The notes beneath the pieces were generated by a model, which saw nothing but the letters and a program-made list of their open reading frames with translations, was not told the origin of the DNA and did not search any database. Positions 55,250 through 64,000 of a DNA stretch of 64,000 nt are shown here, one piece after another (within the stretch, counting starts at the first letter, position 1; each line of letters opens with the position of its first letter). The stretch spans positions 439,001-503,000 of the forward strand of contig JAUIMM010000688.1 of assembly GCA_031769625.1 (NCBI GenBank), in the 5' to 3' direction. This DNA is from Taudactylus pleione. Taxonomy: Eukaryota; Chordata; Amphibia; Anura; Myobatrachidae. The translations under genes and the position numbers were made by a program.

Positions 55250-55505
55250 TGCAAAGATCCCGATGTAGTTAGCGGATCGGGAGACAGGCTACAGCCGGTC
55301 TGAATCCCGACAGTGGAAGTCCAACATGTGACTTAAGATAGGCGTCAATCAATCCTGGTGCCCGAGTACATACAAACGCCAGCCCGAACTAGGGCACCTA
55401 ACTGTTAGCCGCAGGGGGGGGGGGGGGGGAGGTGTCGGGATGCTGACCATCAGGATGCCAATTTCTTTGTTTGACAGGAGATATCTCGACTGCTGGTATT
55501 ATATA
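55250..55505. repeat. CCCTAA-family MITE fragment
   Basis: GATCCCGATGTAGTTAGCGG, TGAATCCCGACAGTGG and GTCGGGATGCTGACCATCAG belong to the family at 40728, but the CCCTAA centre is absent. A G run of about 15 lies at 55416-55430. Confidence 0.45.
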
Positions 55506-56174
55506 CCCATTCCATAGAGACACCCACTGCTCCCTTCTCATCTGCATCAAACATCGCTCACCTGCGTAAGTATCAGTAACATTGACTCAAATCAAGAGGC
55601 CATCTTGCCCTTGCGGAAGGTCTGGCCAGCCGCTAACACTGCAGCTCTCCTTGCACGCTGAGGGCTCTCATGCTGCGGATGCAATCACAATGGCTAATTT
55701 ATGCATGACCATGAAATGGCGTTTAAAAGATCACACCTGCGTTTTTCAGACCAACCCGCTGACTTCCTGTCACTCACTTTGCGAGTGGATCCTCTGTGCG
55801 AACTTAATCGCAAAGCAATCGCAGCAGGCGCGCATTGCGGCTTAAACGCATGCACACTGGAAATCATTCGCTTGATCTGCGTAAATATCACCATTGCGTC
55901 CGTCTCTGAATCAGGCCCAGATCCTATTACCTAATTGCACCAACTACAGGACAGATGACCCAATCTAAGGTAACTAAACCTATTCATATTTATTTACGGT
56001 TCCATTACTCAGTGATTTTTTAGAAAGCAGCGATCTCCCTCTGAGTCCTCCCTAATAGGCTGCACTGGGTATGGATGGAGTCGGTGACTTGTGGCCATTG
56101 GTTCCGCTGTCAGTGCGGCCTCCTCTGGGTATGAAAGAGGCTGGTTAGTGTAAGACATGATTGTCCTGTTTAGT

Positions 56175-56335
56175 GTCTCCCATTTTATTTATTTATTAAC
56201 AGTTTCTTACATGGCACAGTATTTTCCATTGCACTTTACAGTTGGAAACATTAATAGAGTAAAACTGGGTAATAACAGACAGACAGAAGTAAGAGGGCCC
56301 TGCCCGCTAGCTTACAATCTATAGGGACATAGATG
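56175..56335. repeat. SINE-like or LINE-tail interspersed repeat
   Basis: CATGGCACAGTATTTTCCAT, GCACTTTACAGTTGG and AGAGGGCCCTGCCCGCTAGC are typical of a dispersed repeat seen in frog genomes. Neither tRNA-type promoter boxes nor a coding frame can be shown. Confidence 0.4.
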
Positions 56336-56956
56336 CGTGATACACAAGGATACGTGCTACGTATTGAATATTGGCTCAGCCAGACTGCAGAGTTTTTACA
56401 GAATGTCAAAGAGATCCGGCACCAGGTTATCTATAATACATCTGTTATATAAGTATCGGCAATCTTTCAGCTACCCATATGGATTTCAATGTATAATTAA
56501 ACCATAGGTGCTTACTGTCATTAGGTGCCACCCAGTGATTCAAAATTAGGAATACTTGTATCAAAAAAGAAAGAAAAGGAATCAATTTAATTAAGGGTGC
56601 ACTCAAAACCCCTTTAAACACATAAAATATATACATTTTATTAGGTGTGCTTTAAAAAATGAATTACATTTTGTTTTTATTTTTAATACTCTGGCTGGTA
56701 AGTATACAAAGAGGCTATATATTGCCTCTTACAATTATCATTCAATGTATAATATGAAATGCTAGCTATTGCTCAAAACTAATCATTTATACCCCATTTC
56801 TCCGTATGCGCTAAAATAGGGCCTTCTGAAGCGAAATATCAATAAAATATTATCTTATTACACAAAAGTACAGAGTGATAGACAAGAAAGAAAAATGTTT
56901 TTATTTATGTCACAATTAAAAATATATTAAAAACAAGGTCGCGTACTGTCATCAAT
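56336..56956. other. AT-rich sequence, no gene
   Basis: No open frame, splice signals or repeat structure beyond short A/T runs. Confidence 0.4.
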
Positions 56957-57499
56957 TCTATATATATATATATATATATATTCGGGGTGTGCACCGGCCA
57001 CTTTTCGTGTTTTGTGTTTTGGTTTTGGATCTGGATCTTTCTTCGTGTTTTGGATCTGGATTGGTTTTGCCAAAACCACCCTTCCGTGTTTTGGGTTCTG
57101 GGTTTTGTGTTTTGGATCTGTATTTTTTTTTTAAAAAGCATAAAAACAGCTAAAATCACAGAATTTGTTGGTTTCTCTGCTCCTATGCTATTATTAACCT
57201 CAATAACCTTAATTTCCACTCATTTCCAGTCTATTCTGAACACCTCACACCTCACAATAGTGTTTTCATGTCCAAAAGGTTGCACCGAGGTAGCTGGATT
57301 ACTATGCTAAGCGACACGAGTGGGCGGCACAAACACGTGACCCATCTAGGAGTGACACTGCAGTGGCAGACAGGATGGCAGTTAGAAAAACTAGGCCCCA
57401 AACTGTACATAATGCAAAGAAAAAAAAGAAGTGCAAGATGGAATTGTCCTTGGGCCCTCCCACCCACCCTTATGTTGTATAAACAGGACATGCACAATT

Positions 57500-57562
57500 T
57501 AACAAATCAATCATTTCAGCGCCAGGGTCTGCCACACAACTGTGGCTGAAATGATTGGTTCG
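57500..57562. other. Hairpin just downstream of the hAT stop codon
   Basis: AATCATTTCAGC (about 57507-57518) and GCTGAAATGATT (about 57545-57556) flank a segment with ACACAACTGTG. It lies about 60 bp beyond the transposase stop. A role in 3'-end formation is speculative. Confidence 0.35.
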
Positions 57563-57616
57563 TTTGGGCCCCCACAAAACAAGCTGGCAATTAATGTGTC
57601 CCTGCACAAACTGGCT

Positions 57617-60600
57617 CTACGGAGGCAAGATGTCATCCTCATCCTCCTCATCCACCGATTCCTCACCCTCTTCAGTGTGTACATCCTCATCCTCACAAAG
57701 TATTAACTCGTCCCCACTTGAATCCACCACCACAGGTCCCTCTGTACCTTCTGGAGGCTGGTCTCCCTGGAAGAGCTGATAATTCATTTTGATGAACATC
57801 ATCTTCTCCACATTCTGTGGAAGCAACCTCCTACGCCTTTCGCTGACAAGGTTCCCGGCTGCACTAAACACTCTTTCGGAGTACACACTGGAGGGGGGGC
57901 AACTCAGGTAAAATAGAGCCAGCTTGTACAGGGGCCTCCAAATTGCCTCTTTTTCCTGCCAGTACAGGTATGGACTGTCTGACATGCCTACTTGGATGCT
58001 GTCACCGATGTAATCCTCCACCATTCTGTCAATGGTGACAGTATCATATGCAGTGACAGTAGACATGTCAGAAATTGTTGCCAGGTCCTTCAGTCCGGAC
58101 CAGATGTCCAAACTTGGTCCTGCCTGCCCTGCATCACCGCCAGCGGGTTGCTTAGGATACCTAAGTTTTTTCCTGGCAGCCCCAGTTGCGGGAGAAAATG
58201 AAGAAGGAGCCGTTGACGTGTCACGTTCCGCTTCAGCTGACAGTGTGTTCACCAGCAGGTCTTTGCACCTCTGCAGGCTTGTGTCGGCCGGAAAGAGAGA
58301 CACCACATAGGCTTTAAACCTAGGATCAAGCACGGTGGCCAAAATGTAGTGGTCTGATTTCAACAGATTGACCACCCTGGAATCCTGGCAAAGCGAATGA
58401 AGGGCTTCATCCACAAGTCCCACATGCCGAGCGGAATCGCTCCGTCTTAGCTCCTCCTTCACTTTCTCCAGCTGCTTCTGCAAAAGCCTGATGAGGGGAA
58501 TGACCTGACTCAAGCTGGCTGTGTCTGAACTGACTTCACGTGTGGCAAGTTCGAAGGGCTGGAGAACCTTGCACAACACGGAAATCATTCTCCACTGCGC
58601 TTGGGTCAGGTGCATACCCCCTCCTTTGCCTATGTCATAGGTGGATGTATAGGCTTGTATGGCCTTTTGCTGCTCCTCCATCCTCTGAAGCATATAGAGG
58701 GTTGAGTTCCACCGCGTCACAACCTCTTGCTTCAGGTGATGGCGGGGCAGGTTCAAGAGTGTTTGCTGGCGCTCCAGTCTTCGGCACGCAGTCGCTGAAT
58801 GGCGAAAGTGGCCAGAAATTTTTCGGGCCACCCAAAGCGTCTCCTGCACGCCCCTGTCGCTTTTCAGAAAATTCTGCACCACCAAGTTTATTGTGTGAGC
58901 AAAACATGGGACGTGCTGGAATTTGCCCAGATGTAATGCCCGCACAATATTGGTGGCGTTGTCAGATATCACAAATCCCCAGGAGAGTCTAAGTGGGGTA
59001 AGCCACTGGGCGATGATTTCCCTCAGTTTCTCTAAGAGGTTGTCGGCGGTGTGCCTCTTACTGAAACCGGTGATACACAGCGTAGCCTGCCTTGTAACGA
59101 GCTGGCGTTTCTGAGATGCTGCTACTGGTGACGCTGCTGCTGTTGCTGCGTAAGGTGATACATCTACCCAGTGGGCTGTCACAGTCATATAGTCCTTAGT
59201 CTGCCCTGTTCCACTTGTCCACATGTTCGTGGTTAAGTGGACATTGTGTACAACGGCATTTTTCAGGACACTGAGGACACTTTTTCTGACGTTTCTGTAC
59301 AGTCTCGGTATCGCCTGCCTAGTGAAGTGGAATCTAGACGGGATTTGGAACCGGGGACACACTACCTCCATCAATTGTCTAAATCCCACTGCACTAATGG
59401 CGGATACCGGACGCACGTCTAACACCAACATAGCAGTCAAGGCCTCAGTTATACGTTTTGCTTCAGGATGACTGCTGTTGTACTTCATCCTCCTCGCTAA
59501 GGACTGTTGGAGGGTCAATTGTTTAGTAAAAGTAGTGGTGTTCCTACTTCCTCTCTGGGATGATGAACGACTCCCAGCAGCAGCAACAGCAGCAGCAGTA
59601 GGCGTAGCAATGCAGGATCCTCCAGAGGAATCCCGGATAGGAGAGTCAGTCATGCCAGTGACATGGCCTGCAGGACTACTTCCGATCCTGACTAAGGAGG
59701 AAATTGACGAGGAGGGAGTTGACGGTGTGGTTTGCAGGCGCTTGGATACAACAGGACAACGGGATTTAGGTGTCCCTGGACTGCTTACGGTCTTAGCCAA
59801 AGTTTCTGAACTTGACAGTAACTTTTTATGAACGCGCTGCAGGTGCCGTATAAGGGAGGATGTTCCTAGGTGGTTGACGTCCCTACCCCTACTTATTTCA
59901 CCTTTACATATGGTACATATGGCAAGACAGTTGTTGTCCGGATTTGGATAGAAATATTGCCAGACCAAAGAGGTGGAATGTTTGGTCTTCTGCCCAGGCA
60001 TGACCGTGATGGGCTTTTTCATCCCACGGACAACAACTGTCTCCCCCGGAGCCTGATTTAAACAAACCACATCACCATCAGAATCCTCCTCGCCAACTTC
60101 CTCCTCAGCGCCAGCTACACCAGTATCCTCATCCTGTTGTACTTCAACAGTGACATCTTCAATTTGCATATCAGCAAGTGGACTGTGGGTGCTCCTTTCA
60201 GCACTTGCAGGGGGCGTGCAAATGGTGGAAAGAGCCACCTCTTCCCGTCCAGTGCTGGGAAGGTCAGGCATCGCAACCACCACCACACTTGGACTCTCCT
60301 TGGGGATTTGTGATATCTTCTTAGAAAGCACAGTTCTTCGCTGTGCTTTTGCCAGCTTAACTCTTTTGATTTTTTTAGTGGGAGGAGGGCTTCCATCGTC
60401 ATGTGAAGCTGAACCACTAGTCATGAACATACTAGGGATCGACCTTAGCCGTTCCTTGCCACTCCGTGTCGTAAATGGCATATTGGCAAGTTTACGTTTC
60501 TCTTCAGCTGATTTAAATGTCTTTTTCAAGGTCATTTTCCTGAACTTTGCCATTTGGGATTGTATGTGCCCTCTACTATGACATTGGGCATCGGCCTTGG

Positions 60601-60724
60601 CAGACGACGTTGATGGCATGTTATCGTCTATGTCATGACTAGTGGCAGCAGCTTCAGCACTAGGAGGAAGTGGTTCTTGATCTTTCTCTATTTTATTTTT
60701 ATCGGAGAAAGTTTGGTCCTCCAT
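57617..60724 (-). CDS. hAT transposase, uninterrupted 1035 aa, with BED finger
   Basis: The ATG at 60724 is preceded directly by an in-frame TAA, so this start is secure. Residues 1-250 are a low-complexity Lys/Ser/acidic region. Residues 252-300 form a BED zinc finger (C270, C273, H294, H299) for DNA binding. The catalytic fold follows, with HLTTNMWTSG (495-504), FVISDNATNIV (584-594, D588), CFAHTINLVV (607-616) and VVTRWNSTLY (668-677). The hAT dimerisation region (about 915-985) includes SSVYSERVFSAAGN (945-958, E950). The tail is strongly acidic. hAT enzymes cut at element ends and leave 8-bp duplications. The first expected catalytic Asp, in the TTD-x-W motif, is Asn500 here, so activity is doubtful although no stop or frameshift exists. 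At 1035 aa it is longer than most hAT transposases (600-700 aa), because of the N-terminal extension. Confidence 0.93.
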   Translation of the reverse strand: MEDQTFSDKNKIEKDQEPLPPSAEAAATSHDIDDNMPSTSSAKADAQCHSRGHIQSQMAKFRKMTLKKTFKSAEEKRKLANMPFTTRSGKERLRSIPSMFMTSGSASHDDGSPPPTKKIKRVKLAKAQRRTVLSKKISQIPKESPSVVVVAMPDLPSTGREEVALSTICTPPASAERSTHSPLADMQIEDVTVEVQQDEDTGVAGAEEEVGEEDSDGDVVCLNQAPGETVVVRGMKKPITVMPGQKTKHSTSLVWQYFYPNPDNNCLAICTICKGEISRGRDVNHLGTSSLIRHLQRVHKKLLSSSETLAKTVSSPGTPKSRCPVVSKRLQTTPSTPSSSISSLVRIGSSPAGHVTGMTDSPIRDSSGGSCIATPTAAAVAAAGSRSSSQRGSRNTTTFTKQLTLQQSLARRMKYNSSHPEAKRITEALTAMLVLDVRPVSAISAVGFRQLMEVVCPRFQIPSRFHFTRQAIPRLYRNVRKSVLSVLKNAVVHNVHLTTNMWTSGTGQTKDYMTVTAHWVDVSPYAATAAASPVAASQKRQLVTRQATLCITGFSKRHTADNLLEKLREIIAQWLTPLRLSWGFVISDNATNIVRALHLGKFQHVPCFAHTINLVVQNFLKSDRGVQETLWVARKISGHFRHSATACRRLERQQTLLNLPRHHLKQEVVTRWNSTLYMLQRMEEQQKAIQAYTSTYDIGKGGGMHLTQAQWRMISVLCKVLQPFELATREVSSDTASLSQVIPLIRLLQKQLEKVKEELRRSDSARHVGLVDEALHSLCQDSRVVNLLKSDHYILATVLDPRFKAYVVSLFPADTSLQRCKDLLVNTLSAEAERDTSTAPSSFSPATGAARKKLRYPKQPAGGDAGQAGPSLDIWSGLKDLATISDMSTVTAYDTVTIDRMVEDYIGDSIQVGMSDSPYLYWQEKEAIWRPLYKLALFYLSCPPSSVYSERVFSAAGNLVSERRRRLLPQNVEKMMFIKMNYQLFQGDQPPEGTEGPVVVDSSGDELILCEDEDVHTEEGEESVDEEDEDDILPP

Positions 60725-60749
60725 TTATGTTATATCGATTTGATATATA

Positions 60750-62046
60750 CGTGCGGCTAAACACAGAAAATAATTTTTTTTTTGGTTTGGACTGGAGTGT
60801 ACTTTGGGGGTTACAGCACCCTTTAACGGTCAAGCCAGCCGGCCCTTATGACACAGGCGCACGCTTGGCACTACTTTGTTGATGCACGTGCGGCTACTGC
60901 GCACACAATTCACAAACACAGAAAATAATTTTTTTTTTGGTTTGGACTGGAGTGTACTTTCGGGGGTTACAGCACCCTTAACGGTCAAGCCAGCCGGCCC
61001 TTTACTTATGACACAGGCGCACGCTTGGCACTACTTTGTTGATGCACGTGCGGCTACTGCGCACACAATTCACAAACACAGAAAATAATTTTTTTTTTGG
61101 TTTGGACTGGAGTGTACTCTCGGGGGTTACAGCACCCTTAACGGTCAAGCCAGCCGGCCCTTTACTTATGACACAGGTGCACGCTTGGCACTACTTTGTT
61201 GATGCACGTGCGGCTACTGCGCACACAATTCACAAACACAGAAAATAATTTTTTTTTTGGTTTGGACTGGAGTGTACTTTCGGGGGTTACAGCACCCTTA
61301 ACGGTCAAGCCAGCCGGCCCTTTACTTATGACACAGGCGTACGCTTGGCACTACTTTGTTGATGCACGTGCGGCTACTGCGCACACAATTCACAAACACA
61401 GAAAATATTTTTTTTTTTGGTTTGGACTGGAGTGTACTCTCGGGGGTTACAGCACCCTTAACGGTCAAGCCAGCCGGCCCTTTACTTATGACACAGGCGC
61501 ACGCTTGGCACTACTTTGTTGATGCACGTGCGGCTACTGCGCACACAATTCACAAACACAGAAAATAATTTTTTTTTTGGTTTGGACTGGAGTGTACTCT
61601 CGGGGGTTACAGCACCCTTAACGGTCAAGCCAGCCGGCCCTTTACTTATGACACAGGCGCACGCTTGGCACTACTTTGTTGATGCACGTGCGGCTACTGC
61701 GCACACAATTCACAAACACAGAAAATAATTTTTTTTTGGTTTGGACTGGAGTGTACTTTCGGGGGTTACAGCACCCTTTAACGGTCAAGCCAACCGGCCC
61801 TTTACTTATGACACAGGCGCACGCTTGGCACTACTTTGTTGATGCACGTGCGGCTACTGCGCACACAATTCACAAACACAGAAAATAATTTTTTTTTTGG
61901 TTTGGACTGGAGTGTACTTTGGGGGTTACAGCACCCTTTAACGGTCAAGCCAGCCGGCCCTTTACTTATGACACAGGCGCACGCTTGGCACTACTTTGTT
62001 GATGCACGTGCGGCTACTGCGCACACAATTCACAAACACAGAAAAT
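60750..62046 (-). repeat. Eight 160-bp tandem repeats upstream of the hAT transposase
   Basis: CACAGAAAATA recurs at 60762, 60917, 61077 and then every 160 bp to 62037. Units contain GGTTTGGACTGGAGTGTAC, CAGCCGGCCCTTTACTTATG and GATGCACGTGCGGCTACTGC. Each complete unit carries the palindromic E-box CACGTG. Copies differ at few positions. The repeats start about 30 bp from the ATG, so they occupy the 5'UTR/promoter region. Confidence 0.95.
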
Positions 62047-62559
62047 ATATTATTTTTTTAGCACTTGGGGGGAGCACCCCTGATGGACAGAGCACCCCCT
62101 GGACAACACTACAGCACTCCTTTAGGACTGGGACACTGCACAGGACTTTGGAGTGGACACAGCCCCTATGGAGAACTGACTGCACAACACAGTCCAGCCA
62201 GCCCCTATGGACTTTGAAGTAGTGGACACAGCCCCTATTAACAACAGCAGCACAGCACAACACAGCCAGCCCCTATGGACTTTGAAGTAGTGGACAACAG
62301 CAGCACTACACTACACTACACTACACAGCCCTAACTCCCACCCTCCCTCTTCACTGTCCACAGCCGAGTGAGAAAATGGCGCCGACGCGGGTACCTTATA
62401 TAGGATCCAAAACCCGCGAGATTCGGAAGGCGGGATGATGACGTTTTGCCTCGATTTCAGATCCGAGTCAGGCGGGAAAAGTCGAGCCTGACTCGGATCG
62501 GACTCGGATCGGGGGGGCTCGGGGGGGTTCGGATTTCAGAAATCCGAACCCGCTCACCC

Positions 62560-62562
<3 letters not shown>
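62047..62562. other. hAT right subterminal region
   Basis: First comes a loose short repeat (CACAGCCCCTATGGACTTTG at about 62218, with earlier and later variants). Then a GC-rich block follows with nested palindromes (GTCGAGCCTGACTCGGATC, and TTCGGATTTCAGAAATCCGAA near 62528) leading to the terminus. The GATGACGTTTTGCCTC word (62437-62452) is shared with the 182-bp MITE at 9861. Confidence 0.7.

Positions 62563-62601
<39 letters not shown>
62563..62601. repeat. (TA)n microsatellite flanking the hAT
   Basis: About 38 bp of TA lies at the right border of the hAT element. The matching tract at 56959-56981 lies at the left border. Together they mark the original insertion site. Confidence 0.95.
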
Positions 62602-62602
<1 letters not shown>

Positions 62603-63001
62603 CCTCTCTTACACCTTGCAAGGTTATTATATTTAAACCGGCAATTTATTATTAGGTCTATGCCAAAAATGACAGTTTATTCCTGTTATTTATTAATTGG
62701 AAAACAATTAGTTGCCGTTACATACTAGTTAGGTTAGCAGATATAAATGCTATTTAGCTAGATCTATTTCTAAATAATTATCCACATAAAGTGGGATCTG
62801 TTAGCTCTTGTACCAAGTCTTTATCACAAGTCATGCATACAAAAGTACAATGTTACTTATAATTGCAACCAATTTAAAGAAGGAAACATTTGTTGCTATT
62901 TCCATTCAACACATATAACAGGCAAGTTTTTATAGTCTTGAAAACACGGGGTTAGGCTATTTCTTCAGCAATTTATCTTTGCTATTATTTGTATTCCCTT
63001 A

Positions 63002-63548
63002 GGCCCTGATTCAGAGCCGGACGCTCTGACAGAGCGCTCGCTCTGAATCAGGGCCGTCCCTCTTACTGTTTGGAGCGGCCTCCTGGCCGCTCGCATAGCT
63101 GTGGGTGACCACCCACAGCTATAGCGAGCGGCCAAAATGATGGTCGCGATGGTCAAGACCATCGGGCTTGCGATGAGACCCTTGCGGTAGGGTCTCGCTG
63201 CCGCAAGCCCAGGAGTGCTTTTGGCTCTATCAGAGCCAAAAGCACTCCCACTGACATCACTAGTGATGTCAGTGGGGCCGGCCCCAGACGGTAGGCATTC
63301 CCATAGGAACGCCTCCGTCTGGACAGCCACGCCCCCGGCACGCCCACCAAAGAGGGCGTGCTGTCAATCACCATCGACAGCACGCCCCCTTTGGTGCGAG
63401 ACCCATAACGACGGCTTGGCCGTCGTTATTCGGCTCTCGCGCATGCGCACGACGGAGCCGCCTCCGTCGTGCGCATTCACACTTGGGCAACATCAACCCG
63501 CTTGCGAGCGCTCAGCTCAGCGCTCGCGACCGTGTCTGAATCAGGCCC
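63002..63548. mobile_element. Hairpin-string MITE, copy 7 (best preserved)
   Basis: The ends are GGCCCTGATTCAGAGCCGG and GTGTCTGAATCAGGCCC, flanked by TTA at 62999-63001 and 63549-63551. About twelve hairpins occupy nearly the whole length, including AGCTGTGGGTGACC/GGTCACCCACAGCT-type (63099-63125), GGAGTGCTTTTGGCTC/GAGCCAAAAGCACTCC (63212-63248), CACTGACATCACTAGTGATG (63249-63275), GGGCGTGCTGTC/GACAGCACGCCC (63353-63386) and GACGGAGCCGCCTCCGTC (63450-63467). Confidence 0.88.
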
Positions 63549-63894
63549 TTAGTTCATGTGCCATTCCTATTGTTATTTTTATCCCTGTGTTGTTTATCGT
63601 TCTCACTGTTTCACAGGGCAATAAAACTGTCAGTGATTAAATTAATGAGACAGCACGGCCGTGCCTCTCACTGATATACCGAGGTTAAATATTCACAGTA
63701 CATTAACATGAGGTGCTGGAATCAAACACTGTTTGTGCCAAACGTAATAGTGTTTGTTCCTATTGAGTAGGAGTCTGGGAGACACTGTGAAATTTGGAGT
63801 GATAATTGTACTACAATTGTGTAACAGTGATTTTATTCAGTTTGTGTAAAGGAGGACATGGGCTATATTTACAGTAGTATGAGGCTTCTCTAAG

Positions 63895-64000
63895 GGGAGA
63901 TCCATCAACCAGTGTAAAGAGTAGAGAAGTTGCCCATAGCAACCAATCAGCTTTGTGGTACCATTTATTAAGTAAATTCTATGAAATGACAAGTAGAAGC
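63895..64000. repeat. Interspersed repeat edge (GTTGCCCATAGCAACCAATC)
   Basis: The palindrome-containing word GTTGCCCATAGCAACC at 63930-63945 within a GAGAAGTTGCCC...CAATCAGCTTT context is a widespread vertebrate MITE motif. The element runs off the window. The stretch 63549-63894 shows no gene. Confidence 0.45.

Larger units (their letters stand above)
54625..55918. mobile_element. Outer MITE of a triple nest
   Basis: Left GGGCCAGATTCAGAGACTGA and right GTCCGTCTCTGAATCAGGCCC are inverted. It contains the hairpin-string MITE at 54688-55236 and a CCCTAA-family fragment around 55250-55505. The remaining right part (55506-55918) has AATTTATGCATGACCATGAA, as in the third MITE type (GCGTGCATAATTA plan). 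Confidence 0.68.
56982..62562 (-). mobile_element. Full-length hAT DNA transposon
   Basis: The 5581-bp element has imperfect short inverted ends (TCGGGGTGTGC at the left, TAGGGGTGAGC on the reverse strand at the right) and ATATATAT on both sides (56974-56981 and 62563-62570). It inserted into a TA microsatellite, which survives on both flanks, so the duplication could also be chance. It carries one minus-strand transposase (60724-57617), eight 160-bp repeats upstream of it, and GC-rich subterminal palindromes at the right end (about 62455-62550). It is the youngest-looking autonomous-type element in the window. Confidence 0.9.

Noticed and set aside
60876..62222. Series of 70-codon frames upstream of the hAT transposase
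   Set aside because: They repeat with the 160-bp units, are on the opposite strand to the transposase and carry no known domain.

Overview
The window is eukaryotic and almost certainly from an anuran amphibian (frog or toad). The evidence is a set of KRAB zinc-finger 5' exons of the kind found in frogs, a mix of DIRS, Tc1/mariner, PIF/Harbinger-type MITEs, hAT and L1 elements, spliced gene structure, and large non-coding minisatellites. Nothing bacterial or viral is visible, and most long open frames lie inside tandem repeats or transposons.

Layout. 1-3.1 kb: diverged fold-back repeats and the 5' end of a Tc1-like transposon. 3.1-9.4 kb: a decayed DIRS-type tyrosine-recombinase retrotransposon (minus strand) with two MITEs inserted. 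9.9 kb: a 182-bp hAT-type MITE with a perfect 8-bp target duplication. 10.2-15.7 kb: the only host gene I can support, five in-phase 5' exons of a KRAB zinc-finger gene (minus strand). Two of its introns are filled by minisatellites that begin exactly at the exon splice donors. The zinc-finger exon is not in the window. 16.6-21.2 kb: an L1 element (minus strand) with one frameshift, nested in a MITE. 22.5-27.4 kb: a composite repeat with a 93-bp tandem array. 28.0-29.9 kb: a solo LTR with its 5-bp target duplication. 30.7-37.3 kb: a second, more degraded DIRS element with nested MITEs. 38.7-40.1 kb: an inverted relative of the 23-27 kb composite. 41.6-46.9 kb: two minisatellites, one 4 kb long and C-rich. 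47.6-55.9 kb: nested MITEs, a fold-back element and a decayed L2/CR1-like LINE. 57.0-62.6 kb: a full-length hAT transposon with an uninterrupted 1035-codon transposase frame, eight 160-bp repeats in front of the start codon and an 8-bp target duplication. 63.0-63.5 kb: another MITE.

The elements can be ordered by nesting, using 3-bp target duplications (MITEs), 5-bp (LTR) and 8-bp (hAT, L1). Main points for follow-up: (i) a MITE family built from about a dozen consecutive hairpins whose arms change together between copies; (ii) two minisatellites each starting at the donor of paralogous KRAB exons, one with an acceptor/micro-exon/donor cassette in most units; (iii) an intact-looking hAT transposase whose presumed first catalytic Asp is Asn, together with a short MITE that shares its termini and an internal 16-mer; (iv) one satellite-bearing composite present in both orientations 14 kb apart, next to the same short tandem repeat.
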